Assembly (NCBI GenBank): GCA_024235795.1
Contig: JACKLR010000002.1
Coordinates: 682,001 to 746,000 of the forward strand
Source: Burkholderiales bacterium
GTDB taxonomy: Bacteria; Pseudomonadota; Gammaproteobacteria; Burkholderiales; Nitrosomonadaceae
DNA: 64,000 nucleotides
Direction: 5' to 3'
Shown one piece after another: positions 55,283-63,946 of the stretch. The number at the start of each line of letters is the position of its first letter. Position 1 is the first letter of the stretch. The notes under the pieces are model-generated. The model saw nothing but the letters and a program-made list of their open reading frames with translations, was not told where the DNA came from and did not search any database. The translations under genes were made by a program, and so were the position numbers.

Positions 55283-56614
55283 ATGCCAAGAGAGCAGAAG
55301 AAAATATTCGTACTGGATACTTCGGTTATTCTTTACAACCATCATGCCATTTTCAGTTTTGCTGATAATGATGTTGCCGTTCCTATTACAGTTCTTGAAG
55401 AATTGGATTATTTTAAAAAGGGAAATGAGACGAAAAACTTTGAAGCCAGAGAATTTATTCGTATTATTGACAAGTTGTCGTTAAACCAATCGTTACAAAA
55501 CTGGATTACCATTGACCAGCCAAATCTTGGTCGTTTCAGGGTGGTTATGCATGAACGGGAAAACTCTATCGACGCTACCAGAATTTTTGGAGAGAACACT
55601 GCAGATCACCGCATTCTCAATGCAGCGATCTCTTTGAGTGAAGCCTATCCGCGAAAAAAAATTATTTTGGTGAGCAAGGATATCAATCTTCGGCTTAAGG
55701 CCAAATCCTTGAATATTATGGCTGAAGATTTTCAAACCGGAAAAATAAAGGATCTTGAAGCGTTATATACTGGCAGTACAGTTATTGAAGGACTTTCCAA
55801 AGTGATTATTGATAACATTTACGAACATGACTGCTGCCTGCCAGAGGAGATCGGAATCGAAGAACCTGTAGCTAATCATTACTTTATTCTAAAAAATAGC
55901 CGCGCTTCTGTTTTGGTCTTCTATAATCCTGAATCGCAAAGAATTGAACGCATCCAGAAGAAATCAGCCTACAGAATTACGCCAAAAAATGCTGAACAGG
56001 TTTTTGCGTTACATGCAATTACACATCCAAATATCAAACTGGTGACTTTGCAAGGGGTTGCTGGAACAGGAAAAACATTGCTGGCACTGGCTGGTGCATT
56101 GGATCAGAAAAAACACTATAAGCAAATCTATCTTGCACGGCCTATCGTCCCGTTGAGCAATAAGGATATTGGCTACTTGCCAGGAGACATTAAGTCAAAG
56201 CTCAACCCCTATATGGAACCGCTTTGGGACAACCTGAAATTCATCAAAAATCAATTCACTGAAAAAGAAAAGGAATACAGAAGAATAACCGATGCACTTG
56301 AGCAGGAGAAACTGACCATTACGCCACTTGCGTATATTCGTGGCAGAAGTATTTCGAATGTCTGTTTCATCGTCGACGAGGCGCAAAACCTAACGCCGCA
56401 TGAAGTAAAGACCATTATCACGCGTGCGGGTGAAAACACCAAAATCATTTTTACCGGTGATATATACCAAATCGATACACCGTATCTTGATTCGCAAAGT
56501 AACGGTTTGTCTTATCTTATAGATAAAATCAAACACCACGAAATCTATGCGCATGTACGACTGGAGAAAGGCGAGCGCTCCCATTTGGCTAATTTGGCGA
56601 ATGAATTACTTTAA
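55283..56614 (+). CDS. phoH: PIN-PhoH fusion ATPase/ribonuclease (PhoH2)
   Basis: 443 residues. N-terminal PIN domain (about 7-150) with acidic residues in VLDTSVILYN, LEELD and TADHRILNAA; C-terminal PhoH ATPase with Walker A LQGVAGTGKTLLALAG, a PIVPLSNKDIGYLPG motif and Walker B VCFIVDEAQNLTPHE. PhoH2 proteins of this architecture are sequence-dependent RNA helicase/RNases. Only one half Pho-type word (CTGTCAT at 55067) is upstream, so PhoB control is not supported. Confidence 0.9.
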   Translation: MPREQKKIFVLDTSVILYNHHAIFSFADNDVAVPITVLEELDYFKKGNETKNFEAREFIRIIDKLSLNQSLQNWITIDQPNLGRFRVVMHERENSIDATRIFGENTADHRILNAAISLSEAYPRKKIILVSKDINLRLKAKSLNIMAEDFQTGKIKDLEALYTGSTVIEGLSKVIIDNIYEHDCCLPEEIGIEEPVANHYFILKNSRASVLVFYNPESQRIERIQKKSAYRITPKNAEQVFALHAITHPNIKLVTLQGVAGTGKTLLALAGALDQKKHYKQIYLARPIVPLSNKDIGYLPGDIKSKLNPYMEPLWDNLKFIKNQFTEKEKEYRRITDALEQEKLTITPLAYIRGRSISNVCFIVDEAQNLTPHEVKTIITRAGENTKIIFTGDIYQIDTPYLDSQSNGLSYLIDKIKHHEIYAHVRLEKGERSHLANLANELL

Positions 56615-56656
56615 AACACAGATTTCATGGATGTCAGCTGTAATTTCAGTTTTAAC

Positions 56657-56687
56657 AAGAAGCTCCGCCGGTTGAACGGAGCTTCTT
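56657..56687 (+). terminator. Terminator after phoH
   Basis: AAGAAGCTCCG (56657-56667) pairs with CGGAGCTTCTT (56677-56687), 11 bp with a 9-base loop, 42 bases after the phoH stop. The downstream tract ATCTGATTTTATTG is moderately T-rich. Confidence 0.75.
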
Positions 56688-56711
56688 AACATCTGATTTT
56701 ATTGTCTCATG

Positions 56712-56848
56712 ATCGACCGAAGGTCGATGCTGGTTTAAAACCACCGCATTCATGCGGTAACAAAAACCGTGTGCGAAGCACTCTAAATATAGCTGGTTGG
56801 CTTCAGCCAAAACTGAACCTACCGACTTTAGTCGGTAGTAGTTCAGTT
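56712..56848. repeat. Array of six short perfect hairpins
   Basis: Consecutive small palindromes: ATCGACC-GAA-GGTCGAT (56712-56728), TGGTTT-A-AAACCA (56731-56743), ACCGCAT-TC-ATGCGGT (56743-56758), GTGC-GAA-GCAC (56771-56781), TTGGCT-TC-AGCCAA (56797-56810), and a longer one with stem AACTGAAC/CTACCGACT, TT loop and a TA bulge (56811-56848). Loops repeat the theme GAA or TTC/TT. No coding potential. Such strings of tiny hairpins recall subterminal regions of IS200/IS605-type or palindrome-associated mobile sequences. Identity not established. Confidence 0.6.
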
Positions 56849-56858
56849 CCAATTTTGC

Positions 56859-58448
56859 CTATAAGGGCAGCATTGTTTTTTCGAATAAAACAGCGCCAGT
56901 AATGTCGATCAGTTTCACTGTCATTTCGCCATCGATAGAAATCTCGACCAAACCGAAGGATTGCAAATGCGGTGGAGGAGAGTTTTGTCCAATACCTTCC
57001 GTACTGGGCGCGCGCACATATTCATACTGTGGGCCAAAGCTTGCATCAAGGTTGCCCGAGCCGAATGCACCTGCATGGATCGGTCCGATAACGAATTCCC
57101 AGAATGGGTTAAATTCTTGAAATGTCGCAAGCGACGGATCGTATGAGATGGCAGCAGTAAAATGGACATCGGATGTGAGATAGACAACATTTTTTATTTC
57201 GTGATCCTTGATAAATTTCAGGATTTCAGCAAGTTGTACTTCACGTCCTAAAACAGCCGGATCATCTTGTGCCCAAGCATCACGATCTGTTTCGCCGCCG
57301 GTTACAATACTCAATGGGTCATGTGTGGAAATAATTTTCCAAGTGGCTTTGGATTTTATTAAAGCGTCTTTTAACCAGGCCAGTTGCTTCTGACCGAGCA
57401 TTTCAATACCTTCGGAATCATAATTGTCTGGATTGGGGTCACGGAAGCTACGCTCATCGAGCAAAAATAACTCCATATGTTTGCCATGTTGTACGCTGCG
57501 ATACAATTTTGTGCCGTCAATGGGATTATATTCGAACAAAGCCTGTCTGGCGTTCGCAGCTAGCACATCCGCAGAGATGCCGAAATACGGTGCGCCAGCG
57601 GGCATGATTTCTCCCGGGTACCAGTTGTTGGATACTTCGTGGTCATCCCACTGTACATAGACAGGTGTTTTGGCAAGAAAATGCGCCATTTTTGCATCAC
57701 CAAGATTATATTTCCAGTTGGCGCGAAAATCATCCAATGTAATGGCTACAAAGTCTTTGGCCGGATTATTGATCCAGGTGCCACCACCCACATCTGCCGG
57801 TATTTCCTTGTCAGCTGGAATCTGGCCGTCAGCATAAATCATGTCGCCCTGGAACAAGGCGAAATCAGGATTTAGCTTTGACATTGAATCAAAAACGACG
57901 TAGCCGCCCTTGATTAATTCGCCATCTACATGCGTAATGGATAAATCAGGATTGCGCCCCCATCCTTGTCCGCCCAGATCAGCCGCCCAGACAAAACGAA
58001 CAGGGTTGGTTTTGGCTGAATCACTCGCTGTTTTAAAAGTAGACAACGTTCCTTTAACTTTTTCTTTAACCTTTCCTTTAACCGTTGCTTTCGTATGTTG
58101 TGCGAGCGGTTTGCAGGTAGCCTGATAATAGTATTGCTTACCGGGTTTTAACCCTTTAAAAACCAGTGAACCGGTATAGTCAGATTCATCTGAAACACGG
58201 TGTGACTTTTTTCTGACAATGTTTTTATTTTTATCCGTGATTAGATTTTTGTGGGTTGTCAGTGAAAATGTCAAAAGCGCATCCTGTTCAGCATTACACC
58301 GGCCCCAAAGTACAACGCTGTCGCTGGTTACATCGCCTGCTTGGCTGTATACCATGCCAGCAGTTGCTATCGAGCTACCGGACAGAAAAATTGCACTAAC
58401 GAAAAATCCATATGCAAATATTAGTTTTCCAGTTTTTTGTAAATTCAT
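56859..58448 (-). CDS. phoD: PhoD-like alkaline phosphatase/phosphodiesterase
   Basis: 529 residues. Signal peptide (FVSAIFLSGSSIATAG), an N-terminal Fn3-like PhoD_N domain (GDVTSDSVVLWGRCNAEQ... GLKPGKQYYYQ), then the metallophosphatase domain with RFVWAADLGG, FALFQGDMIYADGQIP, VYVQWDDHEVSNNW and YLTSDVHFTAA, the usual Fe/Ca-binding motifs. Releases phosphate from phosphomono- and diesters outside the cytoplasm. AGGAG precedes the ATG. A weak Pho-like site lies upstream. Not a Tat-type RR signal as far as I can see, which is unusual for PhoD. Confidence 0.88.
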   Translation of the reverse strand: MNLQKTGKLIFAYGFFVSAIFLSGSSIATAGMVYSQAGDVTSDSVVLWGRCNAEQDALLTFSLTTHKNLITDKNKNIVRKKSHRVSDESDYTGSLVFKGLKPGKQYYYQATCKPLAQHTKATVKGKVKEKVKGTLSTFKTASDSAKTNPVRFVWAADLGGQGWGRNPDLSITHVDGELIKGGYVVFDSMSKLNPDFALFQGDMIYADGQIPADKEIPADVGGGTWINNPAKDFVAITLDDFRANWKYNLGDAKMAHFLAKTPVYVQWDDHEVSNNWYPGEIMPAGAPYFGISADVLAANARQALFEYNPIDGTKLYRSVQHGKHMELFLLDERSFRDPNPDNYDSEGIEMLGQKQLAWLKDALIKSKATWKIISTHDPLSIVTGGETDRDAWAQDDPAVLGREVQLAEILKFIKDHEIKNVVYLTSDVHFTAAISYDPSLATFQEFNPFWEFVIGPIHAGAFGSGNLDASFGPQYEYVRAPSTEGIGQNSPPPHLQSFGLVEISIDGEMTVKLIDITGAVLFEKTMLPL

Positions 58449-58519
58449 TTATGTTCTCCTAATAATGATTCTTGTCTACAAGCTATCTTTGCTTGTAAAA
58501 AATATGATAGGAAAAGTAT

Positions 58520-58548
58520 GTGAAATAAGTATGTCGCGGGAATGACAT
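58520..58548 (-). promoter_or_regulatory. Weak candidate Pho box upstream of phoD
   Basis: On the minus strand three units spaced 11 bases apart read ATGTCAT, GCGACAT and ATTTCAC. The first is near-perfect, the others degenerate, and the spacers are not AT-rich. About 70-100 bases before the phoD start. Confidence 0.3.
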
Positions 58549-59040
58549 TTTCTTGAAGAAACTGTAACTAATTGCAACAGCGCATCATTGGAATCAGCAG
58601 AGAAATTGACAATATATTGCCATTCTTCTGAGATTAATCATTCTTCATAGAACACCTTTTATATGATTTGAGATAGTTTCTGGAAAAATACACGAATGTG
58701 TTTCAGGAATCCAATCAATAAAATGTATTACCTGATTTAAGGAGAGGTAAATTAAAGGATTTTAGAAAGCAATTAAAACACATACAGAAGAATGAGGGAG
58801 TTGTTCGCCTGAGAGTGAGTGTCTTGACATCCTAAGATGCCTGTCAAAAAACTTAAACTCACGTCTATACGTACTCGTCCAAGCCGTAAATCTCAGAGAA
58901 AAGATCAGGTCGTTAAATAAATTCTTCATGAAAAATTAAAATAATAGTAATTATACGTACACAAATACTGCGTATCGTATGCACTTGTAACATCGTAGTT
59001 TTTTATGGAAGTCTATCTTTAATCATTATGAGGTTATACA
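58549..59040. other. Gene-free interval
   Basis: About 490 bases without a credible gene. No hairpin, repeat or RNA gene stands out. The right end should contain the promoter of the small exported protein, whose ribosome site GAGG lies just before position 59041. Confidence 0.6.
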
Positions 59041-59301
59041 ATGAAATACGGTAATGTTTTAGCAGTGGTAATGGTGTTTATAATGACGACGGCAAGCAGT
59101 GCATTATTTGCAAGAAGTGATGTCATGCTTAAAAACAATTTGCGGGTAAATGCAGTTGGGATTGCAACAAGTTCCGGCAGCATGCCACACGTCAAGGAGA
59201 GGGCAAGGAAGTCACGAATAGGATCTCAATCGCTCTCTTCAGTTGATCAGTTCGCAAGCAGGTTCACGAACAAAGATAAAGTTAAATCTAATCTGAAGTA
59301 A
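59041..59301 (+). CDS. Small exported protein of unknown function
   Basis: 86 residues. The signal peptide (MKYGNVLAVVMVFIMTTASS, cleavage near LFA-R) leaves a mature basic Ser/Lys/Arg-rich peptide of about 60 residues without Cys. GAGG precedes the ATG with good spacing. No family recognised. The clear signal peptide and ribosome site make it likely real. Confidence 0.6.
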   Translation: MKYGNVLAVVMVFIMTTASSALFARSDVMLKNNLRVNAVGIATSSGSMPHVKERARKSRIGSQSLSSVDQFASRFTNKDKVKSNLK

Positions 59302-59516
59302 TGAACAATGCGTTTATATCGGTTCTAATGAAGTGTGCTAGCTCAGACCTGATCTGACAGTTGCTCGTATTTTTAGGTGTCTGTCAGTTTAGATTTGAGC
59401 TAAATGTTTTTCTGCTGTTAACACCAAGGGACTTTGTCGTACCTTAACTGCCAATCGATTTTGTATTATTTAACAATAGCATATACTGGCAGAGATGAAT
59501 AATGTTTGACGAAGCG

Positions 59517-59660
59517 TTATGGATTCTGAGCAAGCTCACCCAGTTCTTTTTTTCGACGCCATTCAAACGCGTTTAAATGCAGCTCAAAATTAACGGAAAC
59601 ACCGTTAAATTTTGCAAGCCGTTGTTTACTAAAACTCCTGAATGATTCCAATGCCATTAA
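59517..59660 (-). pseudogene. IS1595/ISXO2-type transposase remnant
   Basis: The last ~48 residues of a minus-strand frame read LESFRSFSKQRLAKFNGVSV followed by NFELHLNAFEWRRKK. This closely resembles the C-terminal end of IS1595-family transposases (consensus like ESFWSFAKRRLAKFNGV ... HLKECEWRFN). The typical Trp is replaced by Arg and no catalytic domain is found upstream, so only a decayed tail is left. No inverted repeats could be assigned. The rest of the 59,302-60,212 gap contains only a strong hairpin at 60,030. Confidence 0.5.
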
Positions 59661-60029
59661 TGTGTCAATGGCTATCCCTGGAAAACTCATTGCCGCCCTG
59701 GAATACGTGAGAATGCCTGTAGAGTTGATTGCTTGCAGTTTGGTAAATCTCAATGGATATCCAGCCGTCACACGCCAAAGCAGTTTTCGTCAACCTCTTT
59801 CCAGTCAACCAGTTTACCTATTAGCGCTGTTTGCTGACAGGAATATCAGTACAAAGACATTATTTTTTATACAATGTTTGCTTAATTTGCTGTTTTTGAT
59901 TTATCTAAACCAGCAGAGCGTCTATGTTAGTTTGAAGCCATAGCAAATGGTAGTTTTGCAATCGGTGAACACGATTCTTTGATTGTGCCATGATTCCCTG
60001 AATTAAATTCGAAAATTTTTTCCAAGGAT

Positions 60030-60072
60030 CGCCTTTTTAAATGGCTTTCTTTGAAAGCCATTTAAAAAGGCG
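60030..60072. terminator. Perfect 20-bp hairpin with 3-base loop, possible bidirectional terminator
   Basis: GCCTTTTTAAATGGCTTTC (60031-60049) pairs with its exact complement at 60053-60071, extended by one C-G pair to 60030/60072; loop TTT. Because the stem itself contains T5 and A5 tracts, it could end transcription from either side. It lies about 140 bases beyond the 3' end of the minus-strand porin gene. A MITE-like origin is also possible. Confidence 0.6.
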
Positions 60073-60212
60073 GCAACATAATATGTGCCGCAATGTCAGG
60101 TCTCTTAAGATTGAATGCTATTTTTACTATTTTTTATTTAATTTTTAATTAAATCGCTGTCGAAAAAACTATTTTTTAACAGCTTTGCCCAGTAAAAAGG
60201 TTTTGAATAGCA

Positions 60213-61397
60213 TCAAAACAAATGGCGTAAACCGGCAGTCCAGGTATCGCGGTCACGGTCTACTGTCGCGCTCTCATCGATGACATTTACACGTTGATAG
60301 CCGCCAAAAAGATTCGTCCGCTTGCTAAAGTGATACAGCCCGCCAACTGTAAAGCTCCTGGCTTTGCGTTTAAGGGCGAAATGTGTGCGATCAGCATCGG
60401 TCATGCCGCCTTGAGCGATAAACGTCGCGTTTCCGAGTTTGTATTGTCCGCCGACATACCAGATTTCACCATCGCCACCTGCATTCATTGCCGAGTTACA
60501 TTGCCTCTCTATATCGCCAATAACACCTAAAGCGGCCGCATCCGAGCAGGTTGCTGCACCAAGCGCGTCACTAATGAACTCATACTGGCCCTGGATCTGA
60601 AAGTCTTTATACGACCAAAGTCCGCCGATTCGACCGACTTCTTCAGTTTTTAGATTAACAGCTGTGATTCTTTTTTGGGCAGTGCTAACGTTGTCTCTTG
60701 AATAACCGCCAAATACCTGAAATCTGTGATCTCGAAAGTCAAAATTATATTTTGCAGCAGCTTGAACATCCCATTCACCATCCTCGCCGCCAGTCTGGCC
60801 AATATTCCCACCTTGTCCACCAAGCACTCCCCCCAGATTGGCTTCAAGCTTTTCTGAGTCTCCGGGCATGAACAAAACGGCAAAAGAGAAGCCGTCGAAT
60901 TCTCTGGAAGTAAAACGAATTACGCTGTTTACTGCAGAATATGCGCCGGAACCCAAACCGTTGGCGCTGGCAATCATGGTGCCGCCGCTACCGGCGGCTT
61001 GTAAGGTTGTATATACGAAAGGATCAATAGTCCAGCCACCGGCAAAATCGGCAAATGGCGAATGCGTGCGGCCAATTTTTAAGGTGCCGATTGAATCGTT
61101 AGTAATACCGACAAATATTTCCCGACTACCTTGAGTTGCGCCATTGGTGTTGAAGCCGAAGTCGATCATCGCCACCGCCTGAAATCCTTTGCCTAAATCC
61201 TCGAAAATACGGAAACCCCAAGAAGAAAAAAAAGTTGGATCGTTGACCGTAGACTGGCTGGAGAATCCTTCGATATCGATATGGCTGTATTCGGATTGAA
61301 TTCTGCCAACAAGCGACATTCTTGTGCCGAATGCTGATGCTGTAACCGTTAACGCGACAATACCAACTAATACCATAGATACAAAATACTTATTCAT
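60213..61397 (-). CDS. Outer-membrane porin (Gram-negative porin family)
   Basis: 394 residues. Signal peptide (MNKYFVSMVLVGIVALTVTA, cleavage near ASAFG), alternating amphipathic beta strands, GTLKIGRTHSPFADFAGGW (loop 3 region), and a C-terminal Phe in TAGLRHLF, the porin signature recognised by the BAM complex. A general diffusion porin of the Porin_4 type. Substrate preference cannot be read. No convincing Pho box upstream. Confidence 0.88.
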   Translation of the reverse strand: MNKYFVSMVLVGIVALTVTASAFGTRMSLVGRIQSEYSHIDIEGFSSQSTVNDPTFFSSWGFRIFEDLGKGFQAVAMIDFGFNTNGATQGSREIFVGITNDSIGTLKIGRTHSPFADFAGGWTIDPFVYTTLQAAGSGGTMIASANGLGSGAYSAVNSVIRFTSREFDGFSFAVLFMPGDSEKLEANLGGVLGGQGGNIGQTGGEDGEWDVQAAAKYNFDFRDHRFQVFGGYSRDNVSTAQKRITAVNLKTEEVGRIGGLWSYKDFQIQGQYEFISDALGAATCSDAAALGVIGDIERQCNSAMNAGGDGEIWYVGGQYKLGNATFIAQGGMTDADRTHFALKRKARSFTVGGLYHFSKRTNLFGGYQRVNVIDESATVDRDRDTWTAGLRHLF

Positions 61398-61716
61398 TAT
61401 GATCCTCTATTGAATGTTTAATAAATTTGAAAACAAAGTGATATGAGGGTGTAACAAAACATCTTTAGAATGTTTTTTGTATCTAGTTCGCACAACTAGG
61501 ATGGTAAGTCCGAACCGTTGCATTTTGATGAAAACAAGGAGGTGAGATAGCACATTTAGAGATGAAAAAAATGCAGTTTCTTGCGGGACAAATTGCATTC
61601 GATGAATGAAGAAACCCTGTTCGGGTTGAGATGAAAATCAAACACACTGTTTTAACTATTAAGTATTATGCCAATGTTGGTTTAGATGTCTTAGATCGAT
61701 GTGGAGTGGTTGAAAC

Positions 61717-61740
61717 GAAAGGTGTCACGTGTAACCTTTC
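61717..61740. promoter_or_regulatory. Operator-like palindrome with CACGTG core
   Basis: A 24-base near-palindrome: GAAAGGT-GT-CACGTG-TA-ACCTTTC, where all pairs match except the two dinucleotide spacers. It lies 74 bases before the propeller-protein start in the 61,398-61,813 gap. The symmetry and promoter position suggest a regulator-binding site. The rest of the gap shows nothing recognised. Confidence 0.45.
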
Positions 61741-61813
61741 TGTGTTGTTCTTAAATGACTAAGAAATTCTTATTTCAATACTTTAAAAATTTGATATTTT
61801 TTGGAGGAAAAAA

Positions 61814-63226
61814 ATGAATTTAGTAATGAAACCAAGCCGCACGGTTTTACTGGCGGCAGCATGTTTGTTAGTATTTTCAGCCGGCACGCTCAGTGCTGGC
61901 GATGATGATCACGATGACGATAAGGATCAAGGTAAAGCTTTTTTTCAGAGCGATTATCCAAATAGTCAATATCCAAATGTTTACAACAAATATTTGCAAC
62001 CGGTTGTAACGGCGATTGATTATCATACGCGTGTCATCTATCTGTTCAACTATGAAAATGACGGACTGATCATTATCGAGCCTACAACCATTCCCGGCTG
62101 GCCGGCTGACTTGCCATTACAGCATACCGGTATTATGCCAGGCGCAGACGTCTTCTTTATCACTACCGATAATACCCAAGACCATGCGTCTTACGTTATT
62201 GCAATCACCGTGAATCATATCGACTGGGATGCAGGTACGGCAGATGTTGTGGTTGATTCTGTAACAGCAGCCGACGTGCCTAATACGCCGCCTTCACTGC
62301 CATTCGTCGAACAAGTGAACGATGCTCAGGGTGTGCCGAGCTGGATTTTCGGTAGAGGCACACAGTTGCATGGTTTCACATTGTTGCCAAACACTAATTA
62401 TGCGTATGTGGCTGAATGGTCAGCGGATAAAATTCACGTGATCGATCTTGAAACCAATTCTTTTGCAGCAGTCAGTCCGATTACTATCCCTGGATATACG
62501 GAACAAACACATGGTGTTACCTTTAACAATTCAGGTACGCTTGGTCTCGGCACCGGATACTACTTTGACAATAGCTTTATTGACGTCTACGAGCCCAACA
62601 GAGAAACCGGTGATTTACAGGTGGTGGGCCAAATTAAGCTGGGTAATGAAAAACGCCAAGCTGCTTTTACACACTATGTCTACTGGCTGGATGAGCGGTT
62701 CGCACTGACGGCTTCTATGCAATTTGACAAAACTTCATTGACTCCGTCGACCACGAATAAAATCATTCCACCGAGCGTGTGGTTGTTGGATACGCATGAG
62801 GGCACTGCAGCGAAAATTATCAGCCATACAAACCATAAAAATGGCAAGGGTGTATTCCGTTCACCTTCAGATTTGACGGTTGCTAACGGCAAACTCTATC
62901 TGGCCGAGGAAGATTCGATTGCTCCTACCGAAGAAGGCTCTTTTATTTCTGGCAAAGATGGCTATATTTCTGTTTGGGATATAACCGATCGTTATAAACC
63001 CAAATTTTTGAAACGATTAAAACCAGGTGCTGAGCTGCCAGCAGGTTATTCAGTTGCGCATACCATCAGCCCATCTGCAGATGATCGTTACCTGATTATT
63101 GCAAGCTGGGTATCTGGTTATGTACTCAAACTGGATACGCTTACCGACACCATTGTCAAAGTATGGGGTCCAGCAGACGGTCTGGTTATGCCGCACGGCC
63201 TATTCTCAGCGGGTAGCATTCGTTAA
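61814..63226 (+). CDS. Secreted beta-propeller-like protein of unknown function
   Basis: 470 residues. Signal peptide ends GTLSAG, followed by an acidic His/Asp run (DDDHDDDKD) that could bind metal. The mature protein shows repeated propeller-blade features: NYAYVAEWSADKIHVIDLET, GYISVWDITDRYKPKFL and DDRYLIIASWVSGYVLKLDT, each ending in strand-turn-strand. YVTN or SBP56-like propellers look similar, but no catalytic motif can be named. GGAGG lies before the ATG. The next gene encodes a SCO protein, hinting at a copper or electron-transfer context. Confidence 0.7.
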   Translation: MNLVMKPSRTVLLAAACLLVFSAGTLSAGDDDHDDDKDQGKAFFQSDYPNSQYPNVYNKYLQPVVTAIDYHTRVIYLFNYENDGLIIIEPTTIPGWPADLPLQHTGIMPGADVFFITTDNTQDHASYVIAITVNHIDWDAGTADVVVDSVTAADVPNTPPSLPFVEQVNDAQGVPSWIFGRGTQLHGFTLLPNTNYAYVAEWSADKIHVIDLETNSFAAVSPITIPGYTEQTHGVTFNNSGTLGLGTGYYFDNSFIDVYEPNRETGDLQVVGQIKLGNEKRQAAFTHYVYWLDERFALTASMQFDKTSLTPSTTNKIIPPSVWLLDTHEGTAAKIISHTNHKNGKGVFRSPSDLTVANGKLYLAEEDSIAPTEEGSFISGKDGYISVWDITDRYKPKFLKRLKPGAELPAGYSVAHTISPSADDRYLIIASWVSGYVLKLDTLTDTIVKVWGPADGLVMPHGLFSAGSIR

Positions 63227-63353
63227 TCGCTAGAAAACCGTTTTTTCCGGCCCATCCTATTTCCCGGTGAATTTCAGTTCATTGGCAAAAACGGTGGGTC
63301 GTTTAAACGCTATAATAAACCACGACTAAAATGATCGATAAGGAGATACTCAA

Positions 63354-63944
63354 TTGAAAAATCGGTTTTTTCAAAAGTGTTATACCTTTGTTGTCGCTGC
63401 GAGTGCGTTATTGCTGATACAAAACAGTGTAACCGCTGCGCCATTAGTTTTGCCGCGTCCCGTGCCGCTTCAAGCTGAAACCATTGCGCAATTAAAACAT
63501 GCGCATGCAAACGAAAATGTGCAATGGCAACTGGTGGTTTTCGGATTTACCCGCTGCAAGGATATCTGCCCAACTTCACTTGGGAATTTAGCCATGCTGA
63601 TTGACGCTGCTAATGCCGAACAAATCAAACTAAACGGCACATTTGTTTCAATCGATCCCGATAGAGACAGCGAAGCCGCGTTAGCAAACTACACAGAGCG
63701 GTTTGGTTCGGACATATCCTATCTTCGCTTCGAAGATGAAGAACTGGAGCGATTTAAGGCTACATTCGGTGTCGAAGCGTCCTTCTTAACCAAGAACGAA
63801 GGTAATATGGAACATTATCAGGTTGATCATAGTACAACAGCGTTTTTAATTGACCCTGAAGGCAGAATCAAGGTCATGTTCGATGCAGTTAAAGATGCTG
63901 CCAGCGTAGCGAAACTGTTTCATGAAAGCAGGGAGTTATTTTAA
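63354..63944 (+). CDS. SCO1/SenC-family copper/redox protein
   Basis: 196 residues. Signal peptide ends SVTAA; the thioredoxin-like domain has the copper-binding CxxxC in FTRCKDICPTSLGN, the FVSIDPDRDS motif and the ligand His in VDHSTTAFLIDP. SCO proteins deliver copper to, or reduce, the CuA site of cytochrome oxidase. The start is a TTG at 63354 with AAGGAG 8 bases before it. The following exported protein starts 3 bases after the stop. Confidence 0.92.
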   Translation: MKNRFFQKCYTFVVAASALLLIQNSVTAAPLVLPRPVPLQAETIAQLKHAHANENVQWQLVVFGFTRCKDICPTSLGNLAMLIDAANAEQIKLNGTFVSIDPDRDSEAALANYTERFGSDISYLRFEDEELERFKATFGVEASFLTKNEGNMEHYQVDHSTTAFLIDPEGRIKVMFDAVKDAASVAKLFHESRELF

Positions 63945-63946
63945 TC

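Noticed and set aside
59354..59387. CTGACAG/CTGTCAG inverted repeat as terminator or IS end
   Set aside because: Only 7 bp with a 20-base loop and no matching partner that would mark an element end.
59662..59943. 93-codon frame in the 59,302-60,212 gap
   Set aside because: It runs opposite to the transposase remnant, lacks a ribosome site and known features, and has a composition unlike real genes nearby.
61729..61746. Pho box before the propeller gene
   Set aside because: GTGTAAC-CTTT-CTGTGTT matches about 13 of 18 positions but overlaps the CACGTG palindrome, which explains the sequence better; the spacer is not of the right type.
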